Shown here one piece after another: positions 54,153 to 62,978 of a stretch of DNA of 64,000 nt. The stretch covers positions 100,382-164,381 of the forward strand of contig JBIIHQ010000006.1 in the NCBI GenBank assembly GCA_044235645.1. The letters are read 5' to 3'. The DNA comes from OMIW01 sp044235645 (GTDB lineage: Bacteria; Bdellovibrionota_C; UBA2361; OMIW01). Position 1 is the stretch's first letter. Every line of letters begins with the position of its first letter. The notes below the pieces were generated by a model that was not told where the DNA came from, searched no databases, and saw nothing but the letters and a program-made list of their open reading frames with translations. The translations under genes and the position numbers were made by a program.

Positions 54153-54575
54153 TCAGAGGTCGTCCCTGCGTAGGCTCCGCCTCGCTTTGAGGAGGGCCAT
54201 TTCTTCATCGCTCATCTTACCAAGAAATTGGCTGGCAGTCTTTTCAATCCGACGAGCCAAAAAAAGGTTATTGAGCATGGTCAAGATGATCCAGATGGCT
54301 GTGACGATTGCGATGACAATAGCCGGATGCGCGACCGACCACCTCCAGACCACACTCGGCGCGACCGACACATTCGTCCTCAACTCACCAAAAAAGATAC
54401 CCACCGCAGCGGTTAGCGTCGGACGCGGATACAGATAATAGGCATTCCGCACGGCCTGGCACGCTTTAAACGCTCCGAAACCGACAAGAGCCGCCCCTCC
54501 CAGAGTCGCGGCCTGGAATCCCTTATGCAACTCGTGAGCTACCCTCTCTCGAACATCTAACCGATGTGAAGCCAT
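54153..54575 (-). CDS. small membrane protein, DUF-like
   Basis: 140 aa from ATG 54575. Hydrophobic segments at about 20-40 (GFQAATLGGAALVGFGAFKACQA), 50-65 (LTAAVGIFFGELR) and 85-105 (AIVIAIVTAIWIILTMLNNLFLARRI), then a basic C-terminus (KMSDEEMALLKARRSLRRDDL). No family recognised. It lies 3' to the RNase P RNA gene on the same strand. Confidence 0.5.
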   Translation of the reverse strand: MASHRLDVRERVAHELHKGFQAATLGGAALVGFGAFKACQAVRNAYYLYPRPTLTAAVGIFFGELRTNVSVAPSVVWRWSVAHPAIVIAIVTAIWIILTMLNNLFLARRIEKTASQFLGKMSDEEMALLKARRSLRRDDL

Positions 54576-54659
54576 GCACGCACCCTCGAGAGGAACCCCT
54601 CCGTTACATGACGGGGGCACCATCGTTGATCCAAACAGCTCGCAAAGAATCTCTCAGGA

Positions 54660-55041
54660 AGGAAAAGAAAACGTGGGTTGTAAGCGGGGTTCTGTCCTCC
54701 TGTTACCAGAAGGGCTGCCCATTCATCTAGGTACGCCATTGCTAGCGCACTCGAGCGGCGTTCGTGAAGCACAGAGGGCGAGCAACCCTCTTCCCTGACG
54801 GGAACACTCCTCCTGCCTTGCATCAGCTGGGGTTTACCAAGCCGAACGGTCTCCCGTCCGCTGGTGGGCTTTTACCCCACCGTTTCACCCGTGCGAGTGG
54901 CAAAACCACTTTGCCGGTCTTCTTTTCTGTGGCACTTTCCCCCGGTCACCCGGAGCCGCCGTTAGCGGCCAACCTGCTCTATGAAGCCCCGACTTTCCTC
55001 TCGTCTCCGAAGAGACCAGCGAACAGCGGCCCACGTTCTCC
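54660..55041 (-). ncRNA. rnpB: RNase P RNA (bacterial type A)
   Basis: The minus strand carries the conserved blocks in order: GAGGAAAGTCGGGGCTTCATAG (about 54985-55010), AACAG-type J regions, 'GGGTGAAACGGTGGGGTAAAAGCCCACC', 'GGTAAACCCC', 'ATGCAAGGC', 'CTAGATGAATGGGC' and 'GACAGAACCCCGCTTAC'. P1 is formed by GAGAACGTGGG and CCCACGTTTTC at the two ends. Length of about 380 nt is normal. It is the catalytic RNA for tRNA 5' processing. A perfect -10 lies just upstream. Confidence 0.96.
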
Positions 55042-55046
55042 TCCTT

Positions 55047-55075
55047 ATTATACTCGAAGGAAAGTCGCCAGGCCA
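55047..55075 (-). promoter_or_regulatory. rnpB promoter
   Basis: On the minus strand TATAAT (55052-55047) is 6-7 nt from the mature rnpB 5' end. A weak -35 (TGGCCT, 55075-55070) lies 17 bp upstream. It sits within the 55-bp gap after the zinc-ribbon gene. Confidence 0.6.
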
Positions 55076-55096
55076 CTCGAGAACACACGCAATTAT

Positions 55097-55822
55097 TCAC
55101 CCCTCAACTGCCTGATGGGTGTCCTCACCAGACGCGTACAAAATCCGCCCGCACCCAGGACACCTGGTAATCGTTCCTCGTCGGACCGAGAGCACCGCCT
55201 GAGGGCCGATACTCATCCGGCATCCACTACATACACTGCCCTGTATCTCTGCAACCGGATCGCTTGGATGCTTTTTCACGACCTTTTCGTATTCTCGACG
55301 CGGTTCATCGGCAAGCTCACCCAGAACAATCGTTCGTTCCCGATCGATTATCCCGATCTCCGAATCAATCCCGGCTATGGCCTCTCGACCCGATGCGGCC
55401 AACAACTCAAGCGCTGCCTTCGACTCGGCAAAGGCATCCTCCGCCTCGGAGCGAACCTTCTGCGCCGACTCAAGCTCTTCGAACCCCTTGAGAAGCCCCT
55501 CCTCCCGGGCCCGCAATTCGCGCGACGAAGCCTCTATCTCCCTCTCAGCACCCTGAGCGACCTTATAATTGCTGAACGATGAGAGCGCCTTTCGTCGCTC
55601 GACCAGCCGCTTTTCTTCCTCAGCGACAGCCCGCTCCTCTCCCCGCACCCTCCCCTCAAGCTCGCTGTGTACCGCAACCGCCCGACGCATCCCCCGCTCC
55701 AGCTCTCGGGCCGCAGCAACCTTATCGTTAAACTCCCGCTCGATCCGAGCTCGACGAGCCCGAAGGGTCGCAAGCAAACTATCTTTTCGATTAAGGTTTA
55801 GTAAAATCTCGAGAACACTCAT
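55097..55822 (-). CDS. coiled-coil zinc-ribbon protein (CdsZ/DUF164 type)
   Basis: 241 aa from ATG 55822, with GGAG 5 nt upstream. Residues about 1-165 form a long antiparallel coiled coil rich in Glu/Arg/Ala. The C-terminus has a C4 zinc ribbon: GSVCSGCRMSIGP ... ITRCPGCGRILY (C-x2-C pairs). The family includes CdsZ-like proteins proposed to act with RNA or replication factors; no firm biochemical role. It lies directly upstream of rnpB, a recurrent neighbourhood. Confidence 0.85.
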   Translation of the reverse strand: MSVLEILLNLNRKDSLLATLRARRARIEREFNDKVAAARELERGMRRAVAVHSELEGRVRGEERAVAEEEKRLVERRKALSSFSNYKVAQGAEREIEASSRELRAREEGLLKGFEELESAQKVRSEAEDAFAESKAALELLAASGREAIAGIDSEIGIIDRERTIVLGELADEPRREYEKVVKKHPSDPVAEIQGSVCSGCRMSIGPQAVLSVRRGTITRCPGCGRILYASGEDTHQAVEG

Positions 55823-56000
55823 ACTCGCTCCATGGAGGGCTAACGACAAAATTGTTCACCACCTGTCGTCTTCCGACAAGTCACCTCCTCACGAACGAGC
55901 CCAAAAATATGTCACCAGGGCCGATTCCGTGTATGATGCGGCAAGTGCTCGTCTTTGAGGAGCTATCACTCATCTTTTATTTCCGTTCACGAGTTTAGTT

Positions 56001-57113
56001 ATGGGATTTACCTGTGGTATCGTCGGCCTCCCCAATGTCGGCAAATCAACAATCTTCAACGCCCTCACCTCGGCAAAAGCAGCAGCGGCAAACTTTCCCT
56101 TTTGCACCATCGAACCAAATACCGGTGCCGTTCCCGTTCCGGATGCTCGGCTGACCACCCTCGCGGAACTTGCGAAGTCGGAAAAAATCATCCCTACCCA
56201 GGTGACATTCGTTGATATCGCTGGGCTTATCAAGGGTGCCTCGCAAGGAGAAGGACTCGGGAATCAGTTTCTCGGTCACATCCGCTCGGTCGATGCAATC
56301 GCCCACGTCGTCCGGTGCTTTCATGATGAAAACGTTGTCCATGTCGATGGTGCCGTGTCACCCGCTCGCGATATCGATACGATCGAAACGGAGCTGATCA
56401 TGGCAGACCACGATTCCGTCGGAAAGGCGATAGCGAAGCTCGAAAAAATCGCCAAATCTGGAGACAAAGAGGCGCGCGCAAGGCTGGACCTTCTCCACGT
56501 CCTCAACGACCACCTCTCGCGGGGGAAGCCGGCACGAACCGTCGATCTCTCGGGAGAGCCAGAGCGGATCTCCGCGGTCCTGAGTGGCCTCATCACCGCC
56601 AAGCCGGTCCTCTACGTCGCCAACTGCGATGAGGCCGACGTTGGCCATACCCCCACGCTGGGTGGGACTCATCTCCTCGACCAGGTTGCCACCATCGCCG
56701 ACAAACAACGCGCACCGCTCGTCATTATATCGGGCAAGGTCGAGTCAGAGGTCGCCGAACTTCCACTCGAAGAGCGTGCCGAGTACCTCGCGGCGCTCGG
56801 CCTAGAAGGCTCCGGGCTCGACCGCCTCGCAATCGCAGGCTATCAGCTTCTCGGTCTCAACACCTTCTTCACCGCAGGCCCCAAAGAGGCCCGCGCCTGG
56901 ACAGCCCCCAAGGGATGGAAGGCCCCCCAGTGCGCCGGACGAATCCACTCCGACTTCGAGCGCGGATTTATTCGCGCAGAGGTTATTAGCTTCACCGATT
57001 ACGTTCAGTGCGGCTCCGAAGTCAGAGTGAAAGAAGCAGGCAAGATGCGGGTCGAGGGAAAAGAGTATGTGATGCAGGACGGAGATGTCGTGCATTTTCG
57101 GTTTAACGTGTAG
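56001..57113 (+). CDS. ychF: YchF/OLA1 ribosome-binding ATPase
   Basis: 370 aa. The G1 motif GLPNVGKST is at 9-17, followed by DIAGLIKGASQGEGLGNQFL (G3) and a non-canonical G4 (YVANCDE) that explains ATP rather than GTP preference. A helical insert lies at about 130-200, and the C-terminal TGS domain (DYVQCGSEVRVKEAGKMRVEGKEYVMQDGDVVHFRFNV) ends the protein. Length and order match the universal family. A possible terminator (GGGGCT 57113 / AGCCCC 57155) starts at the stop codon. Confidence 0.97.
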   Translation: MGFTCGIVGLPNVGKSTIFNALTSAKAAAANFPFCTIEPNTGAVPVPDARLTTLAELAKSEKIIPTQVTFVDIAGLIKGASQGEGLGNQFLGHIRSVDAIAHVVRCFHDENVVHVDGAVSPARDIDTIETELIMADHDSVGKAIAKLEKIAKSGDKEARARLDLLHVLNDHLSRGKPARTVDLSGEPERISAVLSGLITAKPVLYVANCDEADVGHTPTLGGTHLLDQVATIADKQRAPLVIISGKVESEVAELPLEERAEYLAALGLEGSGLDRLAIAGYQLLGLNTFFTAGPKEARAWTAPKGWKAPQCAGRIHSDFERGFIRAEVISFTDYVQCGSEVRVKEAGKMRVEGKEYVMQDGDVVHFRFNV

Positions 57114-57160
57114 GGGCTACGAAGGTGGCTGGTGGGCGACTGAATAGTCCTGAGAGCCCC
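57113..57160 (+). terminator. hairpin after ychF
   Basis: GGGGCT 57113-57118 pairs with AGCCCC 57155-57160, enclosing GACT-gaat-AGTC. TTG follows but no T-run, so this is weak evidence for termination. Confidence 0.3.
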
Positions 57161-57678
57161 TTGTTACCGAGAAAGCCGATGCCATTTTGCAGAACGGCAC
57201 CTCAGGTAGCAATTCAAGAAATTAACTCTGCATATGCACCGTTATTTTCGAGAGATGCTCCCAAAAGGTGCTCGCGCCTGGAGAGTCGAAGGGAACTAAA
57301 TATCCCCCCCCGCATAGTGCTCCTCTGAGGTACGGCGCACCATGGGGGTACGTGACGGTGGCTCCTCCACGCTGATCGACGCCGTGGCTTACTCACGAGA
57401 TACGACAATTTCGCAGCCGTTGTCCTGGTCCCGTCCCCCTTTGCGTAGCGACTTGAAGGACCCAGGCTTGCGAAAGCAAGGGGAGAAAAAAATCATGACT
57501 TTCTGAGTGAGGCCGCAAAAATCTCCCTCTGAAGTCGTCCAGGACGACGGGGGCCATCCAGGGAGCTCTCCCCACCTGGAGGACCTCGATAAGAAAGCAC
57601 AGTGCCTGTGCGCAGCTAAAGAGGGAAAGCCACCCTCGTCATCGAGGTAGCTGCTCTCCCATCGACCCGCCGAACCCA
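57114..57678. other. non-coding gap with structured RNA candidate
   Basis: 565 bp between convergent ychF and the Pro-rich protein; no credible gene. The first 400 bp contain isolated hairpins such as CTTGC-GAAA-GCAAG near 57470. The last 120 bp (57534-57654) are densely self-complementary and are described separately. It was checked by eye against tmRNA, 6S RNA and SRP RNA without a match. Confidence 0.5.
57534..57654. ncRNA. structured RNA candidate, strand undetermined
   Basis: Hairpins in order: GTCGTC-CAG-GACGAC (57534-57548); TCCAGG/CCTGGA (57557-57580); then an 8-bp perfect closing stem ACCTCGAT (57583-57590) / ATCGAGGT (57641-57648) that encloses GCACAG-TGC-CTGTGC (57597-57611) and GAGGG/CCCTC (57621-57637), a three-way junction. 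GCAGCT (57612-57617) can alternatively pair with AGCTGC (57649-57654), so two exclusive folds exist. No T-run or promoter fixes the strand. Confidence 0.35.
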
Positions 57679-58785
57679 TCACCCTTTGTTTTCGTTGGGG
57701 GCTTTGGCGTCCTCAGGCTGTGAGATAGAAGCAGTCGGGGTGGGGAACGTGAGTTCATCGCACCGTTTTTGCTCAAATCTGGGCAAATCGATCGTCGCGT
57801 CAGAACCTTCCAATTGAAGGCTACCTGAACGAATAATGTCGTTACTTTCCTTTATGAGGTCTATCGGGTTCCGACCGGATACAGGAGCTGGAACGATCGA
57901 TAAGATCATGGCTCCCAGAGTTTTGTAGTAGTCGGGCTCCTTATACGGTTGCTTGAACGCTGTGATTTTGTTTTCCCGAATGACCACCGGATTAAAGTAC
58001 CATATGGGATCCGCTGGGCGCACATTTCCTGCCGCGCTTGATACCGTCTTCGGTTCCGGCGGAGCTCCGGGAGGGATGAGCGATTTTGCGCCACACAGGC
58101 CGGTATCATCAGAGTCCCGGCAGAGGTATACCCCGTAAACGGTCGGAGTTTTTGGGGTTGGTACAACAACCTTAACGGCGCCCTTACCCTCGATTGTGTC
58201 TAATCCCACCTCCACGGCCCCTGCCGCCTCAGCCTTGTTCAGACCCAACGGTTCAACGGTCAGCAACAGCTTGGCGCGGGGGGATAGCATCCCGTTCTTG
58301 ATAATATCAAGGTCTCCTAGGGTGCAACGTCCGGTGTTTCGAAACTTCACCCTGAGCGCTAACCCCTGACCGCTCACGGGAAGCTCCCTCGTTCGAGCAC
58401 CGATCGTCGGATCGGTACCCTGATCGAGAGATTCCTTCGGAACATCGAGAATGGCGGTATCGTACCACTCTGGCATTGATGGCAGTCTTATCTCAGCTTT
58501 CCTTAAGGTAGGGAGAGCCCCTGGTGATGGTGTCGCAGGTAGCGAAGGGGCAGAGCCCTCTGATGCCGGAGATTCTTCCCGTGGCGATGAAGTCTGGGCG
58601 GGAGCAGATTGGGGGGGAACAGTCTGAGCGGGAGCAGTCTGGGTTTGCTCTCCGGTTTTTGATTCGGGGTTGTCGCTATTGGTGGGCAATGTGGGCGACC
58701 CCCCTTCCCTGTTACCAACAAGCAGAAGAGCTCCCACCGTGATGCCAATCAGGAGAGCAGGAACAAGGAGTTTGCGATAGTCCAT
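57679..58785 (-). CDS. membrane-anchored Pro-rich protein of the Tad-like cluster
   Basis: 368 aa from ATG 58785; a TTG five codons upstream is alternative. One N-terminal transmembrane anchor (LLVPALLIGITVGALLLVG) is followed by a Pro/Gln/Ser linker (about 30-100) and a periplasmic domain with paired cysteines (GRCTLGDL, YLCRDSDDTGLCGAK, KRCDELTF). No family recognised. It is the last gene of the surface cluster, 265 bp after the LamG protein, and probably a cell-envelope partner of it. Confidence 0.65.
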   Translation of the reverse strand: MDYRKLLVPALLIGITVGALLLVGNREGGSPTLPTNSDNPESKTGEQTQTAPAQTVPPQSAPAQTSSPREESPASEGSAPSLPATPSPGALPTLRKAEIRLPSMPEWYDTAILDVPKESLDQGTDPTIGARTRELPVSGQGLALRVKFRNTGRCTLGDLDIIKNGMLSPRAKLLLTVEPLGLNKAEAAGAVEVGLDTIEGKGAVKVVVPTPKTPTVYGVYLCRDSDDTGLCGAKSLIPPGAPPEPKTVSSAAGNVRPADPIWYFNPVVIRENKITAFKQPYKEPDYYKTLGAMILSIVPAPVSGRNPIDLIKESNDIIRSGSLQLEGSDATIDLPRFEQKRCDELTFPTPTASISQPEDAKAPNENKG

Positions 58786-59050
58786 GGCAGCCCGTTTCAA
58801 GTAAAAGCACCGCTCTCAAGAAAAGAGGGTAGCGAAGAGACTTCAGAACGACTAGATAAAAAAGCTGAAAAGACCGCTCGCCTAAGACGCCGAGCCTCGG
58901 CCCTGGGAATCGCTCCGGTGTAGCGCGCTCACCACCGTTACCCAAGGTCGGTAGGAGCGCCCAGTCATGCCGTGAAGCCTCCCAAACGCCCTAACTAGTT
59001 TTCCCTTCCGATCAGACCTCCGGTGTTCCCCAATCAAAACCGTATCGGAC

Positions 59051-60520
59051 CTACGGAACCTCAAAGAAGTGGACCTGAGGACCCCGCGACCCCTGCAAGG
59101 CTTGAATTTCCGAAGCAGTGAGGGGACGGTTCCACCATAACACGTTCTTAACCTTCACCGACCCCGCCGTATTCTGGATCCGGCTAGGAAATTGAGTCAG
59201 ATACGCATTCCATCGCCAGTTCTCCTCACCCCAGGTAAAGTCACCACCTGTCGTGGCTTGCACGTTTAGTACCCCATCTATATAAGTCTTCAGCGTTCCT
59301 CGGTCGACCGTCCATGTCACGTTGAAGTAGCCGTCGGGAGAGGCGGCAAATGAGGTAAGGGCATGCCTATTGTCCCCATTTCGATCATGCTCCGGCCAAA
59401 AAGATGTCCCGTTGCTCGGGTTTGCCCCGTGCACGATCAAAATTCGGCTCGCCTGACCGGTATTACTTCCGCTGATGAATACTGCGGGGCGACGCGTAGT
59501 CGTGTTACAGCAGTCCGTATTACTCGAATTGAAAATGTTCCGCCAGTCGGTTCCAGCCTGAGCTAACTTTACATCCATCGACATAGTGTAACTCACCTTG
59601 GAGCGATCGAGCACCGGCTTCTTAAATGGAGGGGGAGATGTTCCTATCTCAACCTCATCAACCTGCAACGGCTGGACCCCAACATCCCGAACCACTATCG
59701 CCTTCGACGTGCTCCGAGACAATGTATTCACCCCAAAGAGTTTCGCGAATTGGCCGCTGCGGTCAGTTGAGCTCAGTCCGTGGACCGTCACCTCTGCCGC
59801 AATGAACTCGTGCGCCTCTCGATGACGCGGGGTCCACACGGTGCGCCCAGCTTCGTGTACCCCGTAAAGCGCAAAGTGCCTCCGAGCTTCTACTTCGGTG
59901 TCGAGTGGGGGGTTGTGGGATGTCAGATCCGGATACGATGCCAAATACGTTCGCCAGTCAAAGTCCGCGGGAATCAACGGTGCTTGGAACGGCTGATTTG
60001 GTAGCCAATCATCAACCTGAGGGGTTGATAAATTCAGATAGGTCGTAGCAGTAACACACGGCTTCAACACCCCGAGGGTACCGTCGGACATGTCGTCCAC
60101 GCTCCCCAAACGAAGCGTCACCTTACCTCGAGTTGCCCCGGTAGAATCCTCAAAAACCGCCTCTATCGGCCCGCTCGTTCCCCCCGCGGGGATACTTATC
60201 GAAGGAAGTGGCATGCTCTCCACATTCTCCACATCCATCGCTCGCCTCGCGGCATCAACCGCAAACCTGACCCTCCCCGCATTCCGATTCACGTGGTCAT
60301 ATTCGCACCCAGCCAGGTCGTAAGCTTTGAGAGCCGCTAATCCAATGCTCCGCGCACGACGATCCTGTTCAATGTTTTCCTGGTATACCCGATACCCGCT
60401 GTACGTGACCCCAAAACCCATCAGAAGGCCTATCACCATGAACGGGGCCCCCACAATCACGTTGCCGGACTCCCGCAACCACCGATTGCTGCCCATCTTC
60501 CTTCGCAACGAGCTTCCCAT
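59051..60520 (-). CDS. TadG-like pseudopilin with LamG lectin domain
   Basis: 489 aa from ATG 60520, chosen because GGAGG lies 5 nt upstream; the longer frame overlaps the previous gene. The N-terminus has the pseudopilin hydrophobic helix (SGNVIVGAPFMVIGLLMGFGVTYSGYRVY). The middle carries a YLASYPDL...ARRHFALYGVHEAGR unit, like the short repeats of bacterial surface proteins. Residues about 320-480 form a LamG/concanavalin-like beta sandwich ('YFNVTWTVDRGTLKTYIDGVLN', 'VKNVLWWNRPLTASEIQAL'). It ends in VHFFEVP. LamG domains usually bind glycans or other ligands, so it is probably an adhesin at the tip or surface of a Tad-type structure. Confidence 0.75.
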   Translation of the reverse strand: MGSSLRRKMGSNRWLRESGNVIVGAPFMVIGLLMGFGVTYSGYRVYQENIEQDRRARSIGLAALKAYDLAGCEYDHVNRNAGRVRFAVDAARRAMDVENVESMPLPSISIPAGGTSGPIEAVFEDSTGATRGKVTLRLGSVDDMSDGTLGVLKPCVTATTYLNLSTPQVDDWLPNQPFQAPLIPADFDWRTYLASYPDLTSHNPPLDTEVEARRHFALYGVHEAGRTVWTPRHREAHEFIAAEVTVHGLSSTDRSGQFAKLFGVNTLSRSTSKAIVVRDVGVQPLQVDEVEIGTSPPPFKKPVLDRSKVSYTMSMDVKLAQAGTDWRNIFNSSNTDCCNTTTRRPAVFISGSNTGQASRILIVHGANPSNGTSFWPEHDRNGDNRHALTSFAASPDGYFNVTWTVDRGTLKTYIDGVLNVQATTGGDFTWGEENWRWNAYLTQFPSRIQNTAGSVKVKNVLWWNRPLTASEIQALQGSRGPQVHFFEVP

Positions 60521-60554
60521 CACACCTCCTCTCACATCATACACCCGTTGAACC

Positions 60555-61163
60555 CTACCCAATGGCCTCTGTTCGGGTCACCGAAAACGAAGGGAGCAAA
60601 TTTCCGAGACCAGATGCATTTCGCATCCTCGATTTAACAGAATTATCAAAGTGCCCCGTTGCCGATATCGTCACCTTGCGGTAACGACCGAGACTTGGGG
60701 CAACCCCCGCCTCGACCGGCAGATCATCATACGTCACCGCCAAATCTACTCGACTTAAACTCGAGGCACCAAGTGACGCATTGATGAACTGTCCCATGGT
60801 TGTCATCGATATCCACGCCGCACACGCGACATCAGTCTGCCCCCCCTTGCACTCTCGCGACTCCCCCGGAATCGGATTATTGAGAGACCAGCTGTAGGTG
60901 CCGCCATTTGCATCAGGAATGAACGTCACCCTGAACCACCTCTGGTTACCCACTGACGTCGTCGTCGGGGTCTGACGAAGTCCGTTCACCATCACCGCTT
61001 GATTAACCGCCCAGGATACCGCCCGATGCGATTGGTACAAGGCATTTGATCCTACGATGCCGATGAAGCCGCTCAACGCGACCGGCACGAGCATTGCCCC
61101 CTCCACAAGTGCTGCGCCTCTCTGTCGGAAAAGTTTTCTACGGGGGGTCGGGGAAATAGTCAT
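60555..61163 (-). CDS. TadE-like pseudopilin
   Basis: 202 aa. After a basic leader (RRKLFRQRG), the segment AALVEGAMLVPVALSGFIGIVGSN has the Glu at position 5 and hydrophobic run typical of TadE/TadF prepilins cleaved after Gly. The rest is soluble with a Cys pair (ECKGGQTDVACAAW). AAGGAGGT lies 9 nt before the ATG. It sits between two larger pseudopilins in the same operon. Confidence 0.75.
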   Translation of the reverse strand: MTISPTPRRKLFRQRGAALVEGAMLVPVALSGFIGIVGSNALYQSHRAVSWAVNQAVMVNGLRQTPTTTSVGNQRWFRVTFIPDANGGTYSWSLNNPIPGESRECKGGQTDVACAAWISMTTMGQFINASLGASSLSRVDLAVTYDDLPVEAGVAPSLGRYRKVTISATGHFDNSVKSRMRNASGLGNLLPSFSVTRTEAIG

Positions 61164-61256
61164 TGTCGATTACCTCCTTCTGTTCGCATCGATCTCAAGA
61201 TTCATTGTCTCATCGCGGAGAGATCCTGCACCTACTGGCCGAATCCCTCTCCAAGC

Positions 61257-62978
61257 CTATTTCTTCACGCCGGCCAGCCGCTGCTGTACCGTGATATCCC
61301 CCGTCGGAATACCATCAGCCTCGACGACATGATCCTCCAACTCCTCCGACTCGGTAACGAGCTTAAGGTTCCATACCTGCTGCCCCGCCTCCACCGGAAG
61401 GACTCTCACCGCCGTCACCGGATAAAACTCTCCATCCGCCCCAAGCATCAGATCACCCACCGCAACGTCCTGCGCCTTGACAGCCGTGGCCTTGCCCTTC
61501 CCGCCCAAGCCGTCCCCATTTGTTCCAGCAGTCCCGTCAATCGAATCAAGAACTAACATCGGATGCCCATCGGTGACCCGCACTGCGCTACCGTTGGACT
61601 CTATCTCCAGCAGCGGCTTGGCCTCAGGACCGACCATCATCCACTCGATCCGCATCTCCCGCAGACGAACTGGGTTCCAGACATAATCCCCCCTCTTCAG
61701 CGTCGCTATCTCACGCCGCGTCCCGTCCGCCATCAATATTTTGGTTGTCGGGGTGAAACAGCCGTTGTGATTGCGGCTGACAGCGAGGGTGACAGTATAG
61801 CAACTGTCTGAATCCGAGAACCATGTGCCCCCGCAGCTATTGTGACCCGAAGTCCTCGTCGTATTGCAAACGGACTGATCTTGGACCCACCCGTTACACA
61901 CTGGAACGCACACATTCGAGCACCTTCTAAAACAAGCAACCCCTGAGCACTTCTCGTAGCAAGAACTCCCCGTCGAACCACACCGAAAGTTTTCGACCCA
62001 AGTTCTACTAGACTCCCAAGTATCCCAGGATGTCGCGACATTACACGGTTGGCACCCTTCTTGAGTGAAGTTCCACGAGTTACCACACGAGTCGCCGTCC
62101 GTTCGAGTTCTCGTCCCTGGGCCACAGGCCGCGCTCCAGCCACCCCAGTTACCCCTCGTCAGCTGCGGTGAGCACTCCTGTGCCGCCACCACCTCGGCTA
62201 CTCGGGGATAGAAAGGCACCGCCACTACCATTGGATAGGTACCGAAAATGCCCCTTACTTCAACCGCCGCAGCTAGTTCTGTCGGAAGTTTGGTGCTCAC
62301 CGACGGCAGGCTCTTCCAGGACGCTAATTCAGCCGCTGGCACTTCTTTAAGATGGCACTTTCCGCGCTCCCCGACGACCTTACCCTTCGGTTGCGGTGAA
62401 GACTCATCATGCCCCCGAGCAATCTTCCGTGCGCTAAACTCGCCCAGCAGTTCATCCTCATCGTCTGACGATGTACCCCCTGCCTTTACCCCGCACGCGT
62501 GCGCGTTGTTGAGCGCTGCTGAATTACCAGGAATATTATCATTCCAATCCTCTACAAGTGCCGAGGTCAATGGAGGTAAATAACCCACATTGAGCTCTTC
62601 CCACTTATCGACAGAGCCCACCCTATCGAGGTGCTTCACTTTCTTAAAAGACACCCCATTCGTCCCGGCCATCGCCGATGCAAATCTATCGGATATGCTC
62701 TTGCGAGCCTCCTTGAAAGCCTCGTACTCGGCCCCCTCCCCCTTATTCCAGAAATCTCCAAGGAACGCCCCATTGCCATTCGAACGAACATCGTCGGCGA
62801 GCTCGGTCAGCTGATGGTACACCCCGTTATACCGATGCATTACCACGAGAGGCTCCGCCACCCCGACCCCGATTGCGACCAATACCGGCGTCAAAAACGC
62901 CATCTCAAGGAACTGCGCTCCTCGCTGCGCTAACCTCGCCAAAGCTCCTCGCGTCTTCGTTGTTCGCTTACCTGCCAT
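61257..62978 (-). CDS. TadE pseudopilin fused to TSP1-like region and Hint domain
   Basis: 573 aa. The N-terminus is TadE-like (AQRGAQFLEMAFLTPVLVAIGVGV, residues 17-40, with conserved Glu25). Residues 275-400 are Cys-rich and begin with a thrombospondin-type motif W-x2-W-x3-C-G-x-G-T-R-T-R-T. A Hint domain occupies 407-573: nucleophile position Gly406-Cys407-Phe ('GCFTPTTKILMADGTRREIATLKRGDYVW'), TDGHP (469-473), 'AVKAQDVAVGDLMLGADGEFYPVTAV', and 'DHVVEADGIPTGDI'. No HN-C/S/T splice junction follows, so cleavage at Cys407 without splicing is expected. Hint domains autoprocess hedgehog and many bacterial secreted proteins. The first complete gene of the cluster. Confidence 0.8.
   Translation of the reverse strand: MAGKRTTKTRGALARLAQRGAQFLEMAFLTPVLVAIGVGVAEPLVVMHRYNGVYHQLTELADDVRSNGNGAFLGDFWNKGEGAEYEAFKEARKSISDRFASAMAGTNGVSFKKVKHLDRVGSVDKWEELNVGYLPPLTSALVEDWNDNIPGNSAALNNAHACGVKAGGTSSDDEDELLGEFSARKIARGHDESSPQPKGKVVGERGKCHLKEVPAAELASWKSLPSVSTKLPTELAAAVEVRGIFGTYPMVVAVPFYPRVAEVVAAQECSPQLTRGNWGGWSAACGPGTRTRTDGDSCGNSWNFTQEGCQPCNVATSWDTWESSRTWVENFRCGSTGSSCYEKCSGVACFRRCSNVCVPVCNGWVQDQSVCNTTRTSGHNSCGGTWFSDSDSCYTVTLAVSRNHNGCFTPTTKILMADGTRREIATLKRGDYVWNPVRLREMRIEWMMVGPEAKPLLEIESNGSAVRVTDGHPMLVLDSIDGTAGTNGDGLGGKGKATAVKAQDVAVGDLMLGADGEFYPVTAVRVLPVEAGQQVWNLKLVTESEELEDHVVEADGIPTGDITVQQRLAGVKK

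Noticed and set aside
57114..57678. tmRNA, 6S RNA or SRP RNA in the ychF downstream gap
   Set aside because: None of the tmRNA ends, 6S bubble layout or SRP GGAAG/CAGC signatures is present.
61257..62978. Self-splicing intein
   Set aside because: No C-extein junction (His-Asn followed by Cys/Ser/Thr) and the host protein is not a conserved intein target; the domain is terminal.
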